Below are positions 33,727 through 41,782 of a stretch of DNA of 64,000 nt, piece by piece. Below the pieces are notes generated by a model, which was not told the DNA's origin, ran no database searches, and worked only from the letters and a program-made list of their open reading frames with translations. The position numbers were made by a program, and so were the translations under genes. How positions within the stretch are numbered: the stretch's first letter is position 1; each line of letters begins with the position of its first letter. Source of the stretch: HRBIN30 sp964534275 (lineage in GTDB: Bacteria; Desulfobacterota; Binatia; HRBIN30); contig CAZHQG010000006.1 of the NCBI GenBank assembly GCA_964534275.1, positions 69,322 to 133,321 on the forward strand. The letters run 5' to 3'.

Positions 33727-34904
33727 GCCCGCGACTACTTGGGCTAGCTTGCCTCTCGTTGTTCGTCGCTGCGGGGGTGGTGCACGCGCAGCAAGTGGGG
33801 TCCGACCGAGCTGCTGCCATCTTGGTGTTTCCGAAAGTCGTCGTCGATACGAACAATAATGCAGGGCGCGGGCGGTTGGATACCCTGATCCGAATCAGCA
33901 ACACGCTCAACAAACCGGTGCGGATGCAGTGCTTCTGGGTCAACGCGAACGGCCACTGTTTCAATGCGCCGGGGATCATCTGCGACCCAACACTGTTGCC
34001 GCGGGACGATCGATGCCCCGCAAATTCTGTGTGCGTGCCTGGTTGGCAGGAAACAGACTTTATTGTCCAGCTCACCGCCCGTCAGCCTGTGGCATGGCTT
34101 GCGTCCATGGGGGCGACGCTGTGTACGGACACCGCGGACCCAAACTTGCCATGTTTCCCTATCACCGGTGCCGGAAGGCCAAGTCCCACGAACAATTTGG
34201 AAAGCCGGGTTCCGGCCGTACAAGAAGATCCATTTGTCGGGGAGCTCAAGTGCATAGCGGTTGATCAGAACGATGTGCCGATCGAAGACAATGCACTGAA
34301 GGGCGAGGCGCTCATCGTACGCTCGGACGTGGCGAATAACACGAACTTCTTTGATGTGGGTGCGTACAACGCCATCGGAATTCCGGCTTTGGCCGGCCGG
34401 AACAACCGGGACAACGTGTTGATCTTAGGTGGAAACGGCGCCGAGTATGCCGGGTGTCCCAACGTGCTCATCTTGGATCACTTCTTCGATGGTGCCGTGG
34501 ATCCAGTGGCTCAACAGAGCATATCTACGGCGCTGACGTTGGTCCCGTGTACCGAAGATTTTCTCACGCAGCGTCCAACATCGATCCCGGTTCAGTTCCT
34601 GGTCTTCAACGAGTTCGAGCAGCGGTTCTCGACAAGTTTCCGCGACTTCAATTGCTTCCGGGAATTTCGCCTTTCTGAGATCGACACGCGCGTTCCCACG
34701 TTCTCGATCTTTCACGCGGGTGTCTCCGGCACCCTCACGGGTCAAACTCGGATTCGTGGTGTTGCGGGAAACGACCGTACTCGGGGGCAAACCCTGCTCG
34801 GGGTGGCCGAGGAGATGCGCGCGAACGGCGGGAGCGCTGCGTTCCAAGTGCATATGCAGGGCACGCGCCCGCAAAGCGACTTTGTTTACTTGCCGTTGCA
34901 GTGA
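33723..34904 (+). CDS. secreted tandem-paralogue protein B (unknown family)
   Basis: 393 residues from an ATG that overlaps gene A's stop. Signal peptide MSPRLLGLACLSLFVAAGVVHAQQ. Same family as A: AAAILVFPKVVVD, DTLIRISNTLN, MQCFWVNANG, GWQETDFIVQLTARQPVAWLAS, DPFVGELKCIAVD, NALKGEALIV, YNAIGIPAL, AEYAGCPNVLILDHFFDGAVDPV, LTLVPCTEDF and FNEFEQRFSTS. It shares with D the extra Cys-rich insertion after HCF (CFNAPGIICDP...RCPANSVCVP) and the segment GVSGTLTGQTRI, absent from A and C. So B and D form a subtype. Function unknown. Confidence 0.85.
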   Translation: MSPRLLGLACLSLFVAAGVVHAQQVGSDRAAAILVFPKVVVDTNNNAGRGRLDTLIRISNTLNKPVRMQCFWVNANGHCFNAPGIICDPTLLPRDDRCPANSVCVPGWQETDFIVQLTARQPVAWLASMGATLCTDTADPNLPCFPITGAGRPSPTNNLESRVPAVQEDPFVGELKCIAVDQNDVPIEDNALKGEALIVRSDVANNTNFFDVGAYNAIGIPALAGRNNRDNVLILGGNGAEYAGCPNVLILDHFFDGAVDPVAQQSISTALTLVPCTEDFLTQRPTSIPVQFLVFNEFEQRFSTSFRDFNCFREFRLSEIDTRVPTFSIFHAGVSGTLTGQTRIRGVAGNDRTRGQTLLGVAEEMRANGGSAAFQVHMQGTRPQSDFVYLPLQ

Positions 34905-34931
34905 ACGACCGTGCAAAAAGGCTCTTTTAGC

Positions 34932-34960
34932 TTGACAAGGTTGAATGGTGCAGATATAAG
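34932..34960 (+). promoter_or_regulatory. sigma70-type promoter P2 of the tandem secreted-protein cluster
   Basis: -35 TTGACA (34932-34937), 17-bp spacer and -10 TATAAG (34955-34960) followed by GCCGG, a copy of P1. A 7-bp inverted repeat GTTCGCC/GGCGAAC at 34980-34995 lies just downstream of the expected start point and could be an operator or 5'-UTR hairpin. It drives genes C and D. Confidence 0.85.
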
Positions 34961-35026
34961 GCCGGCACTCAGTCGAGGGGTTCGCCCTGGCGAACACGGT
35001 GCGGCGTGATCGAAAGGAGGAGGGTA

Positions 35027-36193
35027 ATGCGTAGGCAGCGAGGGCTAGTTGGGCTCATGGGACTCGCGGCGTTGGTCGGTTGGGGTGTTAATGCCCGATT
35101 GGCTGAGGCCCGCGTCACGACGGAGCAGAGCGCATCGATACTGGTGTTCCCGAAAGTATTGGCAACAGCCAGCCGGGACACGGTGATTCAAATCACCAAC
35201 ACCTCGAACAACATGCGGCATGCGCACTGCTTTTACGTGGATGGGTCACCGGTAAATCCCGACCTCCCGGTTGGGCCACTGAACCCACCGCGTTGGGTGG
35301 AAACGGATTTTGACATCTGGCTGACTCGGCAGCAGCCAACGCACTGGGTTGTTTCGACTGGCCGCTGGGATGACCCCACGGACGATTCGTGTCGGGGAGC
35401 GGTTTGCAACCCTGCGAACAGCGGGGGAAACAATGGTACGGCGGATTGTTGCGATGCTGGCTTCGATCCCGGCCGCATTCCGCCGATGGGTCCCAACTTT
35501 ACCGGTGAGCTCAAGTGCGTCGAAGTCGATGCTTCAGGGTTCCCGGTTCCGGGCAACTCGCTCAAGGGCGAAGCAACGTTAGTAGATCGCGGCAACGCCT
35601 TTGACGTGTCGAAGTACAATGGCATTGGATTGAAGGGCTTCGACACCAATAACATGGACGGTGTCCTGTGCTTGGGTGGTGGCGTAACCGGTTCCTGTCC
35701 TTCCGGTGCGGAGTACGAGGCTTGCCCGCAGGCGTGGATCCTAGATACTCCGTCGGTGAATGCAGCAAATCCCGTGTTGAGCACCGCTGAGCTGGACAGC
35801 TCGGCCGCGGTGAACTTGACGGTTGTGCCTTGCTCGCAGAACTACGAGACGCAGGAGCCGACCGCTGTGACGCTACAGTTCGCGATCACAAACGAATTCG
35901 AGCAAACGTTTTCTGCTTCTACCACGATCACGTGCTGGGCGAGCTACAACCTTGAGGAAATTAACCCGATTTTCGACGTCACTGCCGTAGGCGGGAACGT
36001 GCTGCAGACGCGTGTGCGCGCTGCTGCGGGAACGCCGCGTGGAATCATGGCGGTGGTGGAAGAGACGGTCACATGCACCGACTGTAGCCCGAACGTGAGC
36101 GCCCGGGTAGCGCACAACCCCCACAACAGCTTTGCGGACCAATCTGGTCAGGACGTGATCGTCATTCCTGCTGACCAGATCCAGGCCCCGTGA
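35027..36193 (+). CDS. secreted tandem-paralogue protein C (unknown family)
   Basis: 388 residues from ATG preceded by AAGGAGGAGG. A GTG at 35006 is less likely. Signal peptide MRRQRGLVGLMGLAALVGWGVNARLAEA. Subtype as A: SASILVFPKVLAT, DTVIQITNTSN, HCFYVDGSPVNP, PRWVETDFDIWLTRQQPTHWVVSTGRWDDPTD, AGFDPGRIPPMGPNFTGELKCVEVD, NSLKGEATLV, YNGIGLKG, AEYEACP, LTVVPCSQNY, TNEFEQTFSASTTITCW and a terminal DVIVIP. An Asn/Gly/Cys-rich loop (CNPANSGGNNGTADCCDAG) is specific to it. Followed after 10 bp by gene D. Confidence 0.85.
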   Translation: MRRQRGLVGLMGLAALVGWGVNARLAEARVTTEQSASILVFPKVLATASRDTVIQITNTSNNMRHAHCFYVDGSPVNPDLPVGPLNPPRWVETDFDIWLTRQQPTHWVVSTGRWDDPTDDSCRGAVCNPANSGGNNGTADCCDAGFDPGRIPPMGPNFTGELKCVEVDASGFPVPGNSLKGEATLVDRGNAFDVSKYNGIGLKGFDTNNMDGVLCLGGGVTGSCPSGAEYEACPQAWILDTPSVNAANPVLSTAELDSSAAVNLTVVPCSQNYETQEPTAVTLQFAITNEFEQTFSASTTITCWASYNLEEINPIFDVTAVGGNVLQTRVRAAAGTPRGIMAVVEETVTCTDCSPNVSARVAHNPHNSFADQSGQDVIVIPADQIQAP

Positions 36194-36203
36194 GGAGGCA
36201 AGC

Positions 36204-37475
36204 ATGGGTAGGCAAGGGCGACGTCCAAGGAATGGGGAAAGGAGAATGAAGATGCGACAGGTTCGATGGGCTGGATGGACAACGGCGCTCGCCGCGGCCT
36301 TGTTGATTGGGGGGCAGACAAGAGTTCGTGCTGATATCGCCTCCGATAAGCCGGCGGCCGTGGTTGTGTATCCGAAGGTGCAAGTGAGCGGCGCGAACGG
36401 GGTGGATACGACGATTCGGCTAGCGAACACGAACACTACGAATCCTATTAACGTCCACTGCTACTACGTGAACGCAAGTTCTTACTGCGTGGGCGGAACC
36501 AACCCAGGTGAGAACTGCACCTTGTCTCCGACGGTGTGCCAAGGAGGCGGGGTGTGTTTGCCGAGCTGGCAAGAGACGGACTTCCGGATCGTTCTTACGG
36601 CCGGGCAGCCGATCGAGTGGGTCGCGTCGGAAGGGCTCTCGGATAACGCATTGCCGCTTCCGCGTGGAGTTTGTGTCCGCAACCCAACGCGGCAGTGCGG
36701 TTCGGATGCGGACTGCAATCCCTTCCCTGGTGGTACCTGCACGCAAAGCAACGCGGGTACGCGAATTCCACCGGTGCCAGACGATCCATTCATTGGCGAG
36801 CTCCGGTGTATCGCGATCGACGCGCAGGGAAATCCCATTCCCCGCAACGACTTGAAGGGTGAGGGGCAAGTTGTCACCTTTCCTTCCGACGGTGTCGCCG
36901 TCCTGGACATTGCCGGATACAACGCCATCGGAATTCAAGCTACGGGGCAATCGGATGGCGTGGCAAATCAGCTTGTGTTGGGACCCGGTCGAAGCGGTGA
37001 GTACAATGGGTGTCCGAATTACCTGATCGTGAATCACTTCTTCGATGGGGCAGCCAACCCGGTGCCCGGGACCGATGCAACGATCAATACCAACCTGGTG
37101 CTGGTGCCGTGCTCGACGGACTACCTGCGGCAGATTCCTGGGCTGGCGGTAGCGCAGTATCTGGTGTTCAACGAGTTCGAGCAGCGCTTCTCGACGAGCC
37201 GGGCGGTGCGTTGCTACCAAGACATTCAGTTGAGCCGGATCGACACCGCGAACAGTTCCCGGTCCATTTGGAATGTAAGTGTTGCCGGCACTTTGACAGG
37301 GCAGACTCGGATTAACCCGATTGGCGTGCCGTCGACAAACCCGCCGTCCATCCCGAGCGGGTTACTGGGAATTGCGGTCGAGACGCACACCGCCTCCGCG
37401 GGACGGAAGAGCGCGGCGTTTAATATTCACATGGCTGGTGACCGCGATGCGGCGGACGTGATGATCATTCCGTAA
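36204..37475 (+). CDS. secreted tandem-paralogue protein D (unknown family)
   Basis: 423 residues from ATG with AGGAGG. A second ATG at 36252 with its own GGAG would give the cleaner signal peptide MRQVRWAGWTTALAAALLIGGQTRVRAD. Subtype as B: AAVVVYPKVQVSG, VHCYYVNASSYC, SWQETDFRIVLTAGQPIEWVAS, DDPFIGELRCIAID, NDLKGEGQVV, YNAIGIQA, GEYNGCPNYLIVNHFFDGAANPVPG, LVLVPCSTDY, VFNEFEQRFSTS, AGTLTGQTRI and a terminal DVMIIP. It carries two Cys-rich insertions (CVGGTNPGENCTLSPTVCQGGGVC and CVRNPTRQCGSDADCNPFPGGTC), the latter like the 'CxxxxxCxxDxDC' pattern of secreted myxobacterial-type repeats. Ends at a strong terminator. Confidence 0.85.
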   Translation: MGRQGRRPRNGERRMKMRQVRWAGWTTALAAALLIGGQTRVRADIASDKPAAVVVYPKVQVSGANGVDTTIRLANTNTTNPINVHCYYVNASSYCVGGTNPGENCTLSPTVCQGGGVCLPSWQETDFRIVLTAGQPIEWVASEGLSDNALPLPRGVCVRNPTRQCGSDADCNPFPGGTCTQSNAGTRIPPVPDDPFIGELRCIAIDAQGNPIPRNDLKGEGQVVTFPSDGVAVLDIAGYNAIGIQATGQSDGVANQLVLGPGRSGEYNGCPNYLIVNHFFDGAANPVPGTDATINTNLVLVPCSTDYLRQIPGLAVAQYLVFNEFEQRFSTSRAVRCYQDIQLSRIDTANSSRSIWNVSVAGTLTGQTRINPIGVPSTNPPSIPSGLLGIAVETHTASAGRKSAAFNIHMAGDRDAADVMIIP

Positions 37476-37502
37476 AGGGTTGAAGCCCGTCTTCGCTGGG
37501 GA

Positions 37503-37542
37503 GGGCCGGCGGCCGCGAGGCCGACCGGCTCTTCTTGTTTTT
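37503..37542 (+). terminator. rho-independent terminator of the tandem secreted-protein cluster
   Basis: A GC-rich stem (GGGCCGGCGGCC against GGCCGACCGGCTC with one bulged A) closed by the tetraloop GCGA and followed by TTCTTGTTTTT. It lies 28 bp after gene D and only 9 bp from the end of the convergent gshB gene. Confidence 0.85.
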
Positions 37543-37550
37543 AAGGGAAC

Positions 37551-38498
37551 TTACCGCGGTAGGCGAGCGTAAACGAAATCGAGGACGCGTTCCTCTAAAC
37601 GGGTATTGTGTAGGCGGTTGTATTCTTGGATACCGGTGGGACTGGTGACGTTGACCTCGGTGAGGAAGTCGCCGATTACGTCGAGACCGACGAAGTAGAG
37701 ACCGTCCTGACGTAAACGCGGAGCAAGGGTTTGGGTGATGTGGTAGTCGCGGGCAGTGAGTTCCGTGGCAACGACAGTTCCGCCCACGTGAATGTTTCCG
37801 CGGTGGTCGTCGGCGCGAGGGACCCGAAGGATGGCGCCGATGGGCACTCCGTCGAGCACGAGGATGCGTTTGTCTCCCTTGCGTACCTCCGGGATGTATT
37901 GCTGGGCCATGACGTAGCGCCGGCCTTCTTGCGTGCTGAGTTCGAGGAGTGCGTTCAAGTTGCGGTCGTCCAGAGACGCAAGGAAAACGCCAGTGCCTCC
38001 GCAGCAGTCGAGCGGCTTGAGGATTGCGCGGCCACCTTGGTCGCGCACGAAGTCTTTCAGTCGCTCGATGTCGCAAGTGACCAAGGTTGGTGGGATGACA
38101 GTGGGGAAGTTCAAGATGTAGAGCTTTTCATTCGCTTCGCGGAGGCCGCTCGGAGCGTTAAGCACGAACGTGGCGCTTGGATCCGTGCGGCTCAGCAAGT
38201 ACGTGGCGAACAGGTAGGCTTGATCGAACGGGGGATCCTTGCGCATGAAGATGGCGTCGTAGAAGTCGAAGGGTTCGACGCGTTCTTCAAAGCGTGCGAA
38301 GGCAGGGCCCTCCCGGCTAACCGTGGTGCGACGTGCTTGTGCGTAGCCGCGAGAACCAAGAGCAAACAATTGCTCGATCGTACAAGTGTACACGTCGGCA
38401 CCGCGGCGTTGGGCTTCCAGCATGAAGACGAAGGTGGTGTCCCGGTCCGGGAGGATCCGTTCCAGAGGATCCATGACAAACAGAAATTTGCGGCTCAT
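37551..38498 (-). CDS. gshB: glutathione synthetase
   Basis: 315 residues from ATG at MSRKFLFVMDPLERILPDRDTTFVFMLEAQRRGADVY. Upstream in-frame sequence belongs to rsmE on another frame. Prokaryotic GSH synthetase motifs are FMRKDPPFDQAYLFATYLL, VLNAPSGLREANEKLYILNFP, ATP-grasp region AILKPLDCCGGTGVFLA and MAQQYIPEVRKGDKRILVLDGVPIGAILRVP, ending VGLDVIGDFLTEVNVTSPTGIQEYNR. Joins gamma-glutamylcysteine and glycine. No gshA is nearby. Its start overlaps the rsmE stop, so rsmE-gshB are translationally coupled. Confidence 0.96.
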   Translation of the reverse strand: MSRKFLFVMDPLERILPDRDTTFVFMLEAQRRGADVYTCTIEQLFALGSRGYAQARRTTVSREGPAFARFEERVEPFDFYDAIFMRKDPPFDQAYLFATYLLSRTDPSATFVLNAPSGLREANEKLYILNFPTVIPPTLVTCDIERLKDFVRDQGGRAILKPLDCCGGTGVFLASLDDRNLNALLELSTQEGRRYVMAQQYIPEVRKGDKRILVLDGVPIGAILRVPRADDHRGNIHVGGTVVATELTARDYHITQTLAPRLRQDGLYFVGLDVIGDFLTEVNVTSPTGIQEYNRLHNTRLEERVLDFVYARLPR

Positions 38499-39283
38499 GC
38501 TTCGAAGGTACGGGTGTTCCGGTCTCCACGCAAGGAAGGAAGCGCCGTCGAGGCGGAGACGCCAAGATCCCCCCAGCGAAACTGAACGAGGGTGAGTGCA
38601 GCCAACGCCGCGGTTTCCGCACGCAAAATACGTGGTCCTAGCGTGACGGCGTGGAACCCCCGCTTGTGAAGCAGAGCGGATTCTTCCGCGGTGAGACCAC
38701 CCTCGGGGCCAACGGTTAACAGGACGCTCTTCGGTGGGGAGTCCACCGAAATCGCGCTCAACGCGCGCGCCTCTGGACCGAAATCGAAGAAGAGACCAAG
38801 GCTCGCATGGACCCTGGAGATCAGTTCCTCGAACGAATGAAAGAGCGAGAGTGTGGGCACGCGCAGGCGCTGGCACTGCTTGGTCGCTTCGAGCAAAATC
38901 CGTCGCCAACGGTTGAGCCGTGCCCGCGCATCGTAGGGGCGCGACCGGGCAGATGAAAAGACAAGAAGATGATGAACCCCGAGCTCCGTCGCCTTTTCGA
39001 GTGCGCGTTCCAATCTTTCCGCACGAATGAGAGGAATGGCCAAGTACGTTTCGAGCGGCGATTCAGAAGACTCGGGAGGGGTATCGAGGAATCGTACCAC
39101 AACGCCGCGAGGGAGGATGCGCTCGACAGCGCCATAACGGACCCCGCCGATGCCATCGATGAGCCGTACGAGTTCTCCTACTCGCACGCGGCGAACACGT
39201 AGGTGCTTCGCTTCTTCACCGGTGATCGTTGCGAACGGTTCGTGCAGGGACGCTGAGGGAACTAAGAATGTCGGCAGTGCCAC
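38495..39283 (-). CDS. rsmE: 16S rRNA (uracil1498-N3)-methyltransferase
   Basis: 262 residues from GTG, 1 bp past the prmA stop. A PUA-like N-terminus (FATITGEEAKHLRVRRVRVGELVRLIDG) precedes the SPOUT domain: LIRAERLERALEKATELGVHHLLVFSSARS, then the knotted SAM site VGPEGGLTAEESALLHKRGFHAVTLGPRILRAETAALAAL. Methylates U1498 of 16S rRNA. The prmA-rsmE pair is a common operon. Confidence 0.95.
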   Translation of the reverse strand: MALPTFLVPSASLHEPFATITGEEAKHLRVRRVRVGELVRLIDGIGGVRYGAVERILPRGVVVRFLDTPPESSESPLETYLAIPLIRAERLERALEKATELGVHHLLVFSSARSRPYDARARLNRWRRILLEATKQCQRLRVPTLSLFHSFEELISRVHASLGLFFDFGPEARALSAISVDSPPKSVLLTVGPEGGLTAEESALLHKRGFHAVTLGPRILRAETAALAALTLVQFRWGDLGVSASTALPSLRGDRNTRTFEA

Positions 39284-39284
39284 G

Positions 39285-40133
39285 TTAGCCTCTCCGCAAC
39301 CACAATGCGGCCCATTCGTCGCGCTGCCAGTGTCGCTCTGGTGCAAAGCCGTACGACGCGTACGCGTCAATGACGGCTGCCACGTCACCATCGAAAAATC
39401 CGGCACAAACGAGGTGCCCCGGTTGGCGGACCACTGTTGCCAGGCGCTCCGCCAATTCTTCAAGTGCATTGCGGTAGAGGTTCGCGGCAACGAGATCGTA
39501 GATTCCTTGGCCAAGCTCCCATGTGCTTTCGACGGTGACCGCAGCCTGTACGCCGTTGCGAGCCACGTTGTCTCTTGCGACCCCGAGAGCGATTGGGTCG
39601 ATATCCGACGCACGGATCTCTGGTACGCCGAGCTTGGCCATGGCAATCGCTAGGATGCCAGAGCCTGTTCCCAGATCCAGAGCCTGCACGATGCGGTCGG
39701 TTGCCAGGACTTCTTCGATCAGTTCGAGGCAACCAACCGTGCTCGCGTGATGGCCCGTGCCGAAAGCCATGCCAGGCGCGATCGTTAGGGTCACGCGCCC
39801 AGGAGGCGAGTGCTCGTGCCAAGGAGGGGTGATCCAAAGGTGCCGGCCCACTGCAATTGGCTGGAACCATTGCTTCCACGAGTCGGCCCATTGCTCTTCG
39901 TTCACTGCGCGCCAGCGGACAACGGAATGGTCTGCTCGTAGCGCGCGGAGATACTCCCCCAATTCTTGCGCGGGATGCTCGGAGGAATCAGTCGGAAAGT
40001 AGGCGCGAATGAGCACAGAGTCGGCGCCCTCTTCGAGTTCCAGACCGGTCGACCCAAGCTCGAACATGCGGTTACAAATGGCCTCGCCCAGTTCGGGCGG
40101 TACACGAACCTCGACTTCGAACCAAGAGCGCAT
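39285..40133 (-). CDS. prmA: ribosomal protein L11 methyltransferase
   Basis: 282 residues from ATG at MRSWFEVEVRV; ATG at 40148 is an alternative five residues earlier. PrmA features are WADSWKQWFQPIAVGRHLWITPPW, APGMAFGTGHHASTVGCLELIEE, the SAM motif ALDLGTGSGILAIAMAKLG and the DLVAANLYRNAL catalytic strand. Tri-methylates L11. First gene of prmA-rsmE-gshB. It is divergent from the GDPD gene with about 95 bp between starts. Confidence 0.95.
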   Translation of the reverse strand: MRSWFEVEVRVPPELGEAICNRMFELGSTGLELEEGADSVLIRAYFPTDSSEHPAQELGEYLRALRADHSVVRWRAVNEEQWADSWKQWFQPIAVGRHLWITPPWHEHSPPGRVTLTIAPGMAFGTGHHASTVGCLELIEEVLATDRIVQALDLGTGSGILAIAMAKLGVPEIRASDIDPIALGVARDNVARNGVQAAVTVESTWELGQGIYDLVAANLYRNALEELAERLATVVRQPGHLVCAGFFDGDVAAVIDAYASYGFAPERHWQRDEWAALWLRRG

Positions 40134-40227
40134 CTCGTTGCATCCCATTGCAGAATGCCTGCAGCGGCTCAACGCAACCTTGCTCGGAGTTGGCATTCAC
40201 TTGCGCGCCAGACTAAATGCTTCGCCC

Positions 40228-40959
40228 ATGTCTTCGCGTTGCTTGCGGATTGCTCACCGTGGTGCTTCGGGACATGCCCCCGAGCACACCCGTTCAGCGT
40301 TCGAGCTCGCACTCGAGTTGGGTGCGGAGATGATCGAACTCGACGTGCAGTTAAGTGCGGACGATGCGCTGGTGGTGTTTCACGACGCCCATGTGGAGCG
40401 TACAACCAACGGTACGGGTCGTGTGCGTGAGTTGACGCTGGAACAGTTGCGTTCGTTGGATGCCGGAAGCTGGTTTCATCCGCGGTTTGCAGGAGAGCGG
40501 ATCCTCACGTTGGACGAAGTCCTCGAATTGGTGCGCGGTCGCGCCCTTCTGAACGTGGAGATCAAATCTCCTCGAGCGGACGGTTCCGTACTCATTCCAA
40601 GGCTGGTCGAAGTCCTGGAACGATACAATGCGATCGAGACGACAGTCGTATCCGCATTCGACTGGTGGCTGTTGGGAGACGTTCGGCAAGCGCATCCCAC
40701 GATGCGCCTCGGCCTGTTGTGGAGCGACCCGCTGATCCCGTGGCCGTGGGACCGAGCGGAGAAAATTGGTGCTACGCACCTGCATCCCTTTTGGGCTGTC
40801 GTGAATCGCAAGGATCTCGAACAGGCCCACGCTCATGGTTTGTGGGTGAATGCATGGACGGTCAATGATCCTCCCACCATGGTCGAGCTCGTGGAGATGG
40901 GAGTCGACGGAATCATCAGCGACTTTCCTGATCGACTGGCACTCTTGGGTAAGGGTTGA
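40228..40959 (+). CDS. glycerophosphodiester phosphodiesterase
   Basis: 243 residues from ATG at MSSRCLRIAHRGASGHAPEHT. GDPD catalytic signatures are HRGASGHAPEHT (H10, R11, E19), EMIELDVQLSADDALVVFHDAHVERTTNGTG and NVEIKSP. The TIM-barrel end is VNAWTVNDPPTMVELVEMGVDGIISDFPD. There is no signal peptide, so it is a cytoplasmic UgpQ-type enzyme releasing glycerol-3-phosphate from glycerophosphodiesters. A longer in-frame start lies inside prmA and is unlikely. Confidence 0.93.
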   Translation: MSSRCLRIAHRGASGHAPEHTRSAFELALELGAEMIELDVQLSADDALVVFHDAHVERTTNGTGRVRELTLEQLRSLDAGSWFHPRFAGERILTLDEVLELVRGRALLNVEIKSPRADGSVLIPRLVEVLERYNAIETTVVSAFDWWLLGDVRQAHPTMRLGLLWSDPLIPWPWDRAEKIGATHLHPFWAVVNRKDLEQAHAHGLWVNAWTVNDPPTMVELVEMGVDGIISDFPDRLALLGKG

Positions 40960-40984
40960 TTGTGCTGTCAGCGACCACTAGTGT
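40956..40984 (+). promoter_or_regulatory. possible promoter of rpsU-cvpA-dnaG
   Basis: TTGATT (40956-40961), 17-bp spacer and TAGTGT (40979-40984). Spacing is ideal but the -10 is poor. It overlaps the GDPD stop codon and lies 65 bp before rpsU. Confidence 0.3.
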
Positions 40985-41049
40985 GCGACGCTCTGTGAAC
41001 ATGAGCAAGAGATACGGAAAAGATTGCGGGGAAGGGGGGTGAGCGCTCT

Positions 41050-41247
41050 TTGGCAGGTGTACGCGTAAAGGAAAACGAACCGCTGGATGCTGCCATTCGC
41101 CGTTTTAAGAAGCAGTGCGAGAAAGCGGGCATTCTCGCGGAGCTGCGCAAGCGGGAGCACTACGAAAAACCGAGTGTGCGGCGAAAAAAAAAGGAACTGG
41201 CTGCAAAGAAACGTTACCTCAGGCGCATGGCGCGGGCAGGCTTGTGA
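41050..41247 (+). CDS. rpsU: ribosomal protein bS21
   Basis: 65 residues from TTG with GGGGGGTGAG upstream: AGVRVKENEPLDAAIRRFKKQCEKAGILAELRKREHYEKPSVRRKKKELAAKKRYLRRMARAGL. This is full-length bS21 with its basic C-terminal tail. It binds the 3' end of 16S rRNA in the 30S subunit. First gene of an rpsU-cvpA-dnaG run like the macromolecular-synthesis operon. The TTG start may keep expression low. Confidence 0.95.
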   Translation: MAGVRVKENEPLDAAIRRFKKQCEKAGILAELRKREHYEKPSVRRKKKELAAKKRYLRRMARAGL

Positions 41248-41277
41248 CCGGGAACGTTTTATGAGAAGCCAAGAACC

Positions 41278-41775
41278 ATGCAGGCAACCGTGAACTGGGA
41301 CATTGCAGTGTTGACGTTCCTAGCTCTCGCGGGTTTGCGGGGAGTGTGGCGAGGTTTCTTCCGGGAGCTTGGTTCCCTGATTGGGTGCGCAGCTGGAGTC
41401 CTTGTGGGCTGGAGTTACGGAGCCCCGTTGGCAGACCAGCTGCGGGGAGGAACCACGGGTGCCGCATCGGAGTTCGATGCGGCACTCGTGTTTTTGGTGG
41501 TGTTTGTTGGCCTTTGGATGGCGGGTGGCTTGTTGGGTTGGGCAGTGGAAAGAGTGTTCCGGTGGGCGGCATGGTCGTGGATTAGCGGGGTCGCCGGGTT
41601 TGCAGTGGGGTTGGTCAAAGGAGCCGCCATCGCTGGGGTATGTTTGTTGTTCTTAGAGCTCTTTGTGCCGCAGGCCGCCGAACAGGTGGAGTCGGCACCG
41701 GTTACACGGTGGTTAACCCACGTCGCTGGGGCGGCCGCAAGCTGGGTGGTTCAGCAAAAGGGAGCTCCTGCATAG
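41278..41775 (+). CDS. CvpA family membrane protein
   Basis: 165 residues with four hydrophobic segments (NWDIAVLTFLALAGLRGVWRGFFRELGSLIGCAAGVLVGW, FDAALVFLVVFVGLWMAGGLLGWAV, WSWISGVAGFAVGLVKGAAIAGVCLLFLELF). The RGFFREL motif after the first helix is typical of CvpA, a family linked to colicin V production in E. coli but of general membrane or cell-surface role elsewhere. Lies between rpsU and dnaG with gaps of 30 and 7 bp, so it is co-transcribed. Confidence 0.85.
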   Translation: MQATVNWDIAVLTFLALAGLRGVWRGFFRELGSLIGCAAGVLVGWSYGAPLADQLRGGTTGAASEFDAALVFLVVFVGLWMAGGLLGWAVERVFRWAAWSWISGVAGFAVGLVKGAAIAGVCLLFLELFVPQAAEQVESAPVTRWLTHVAGAAASWVVQQKGAPA

Positions 41776-41782
41776 CGGGCCG

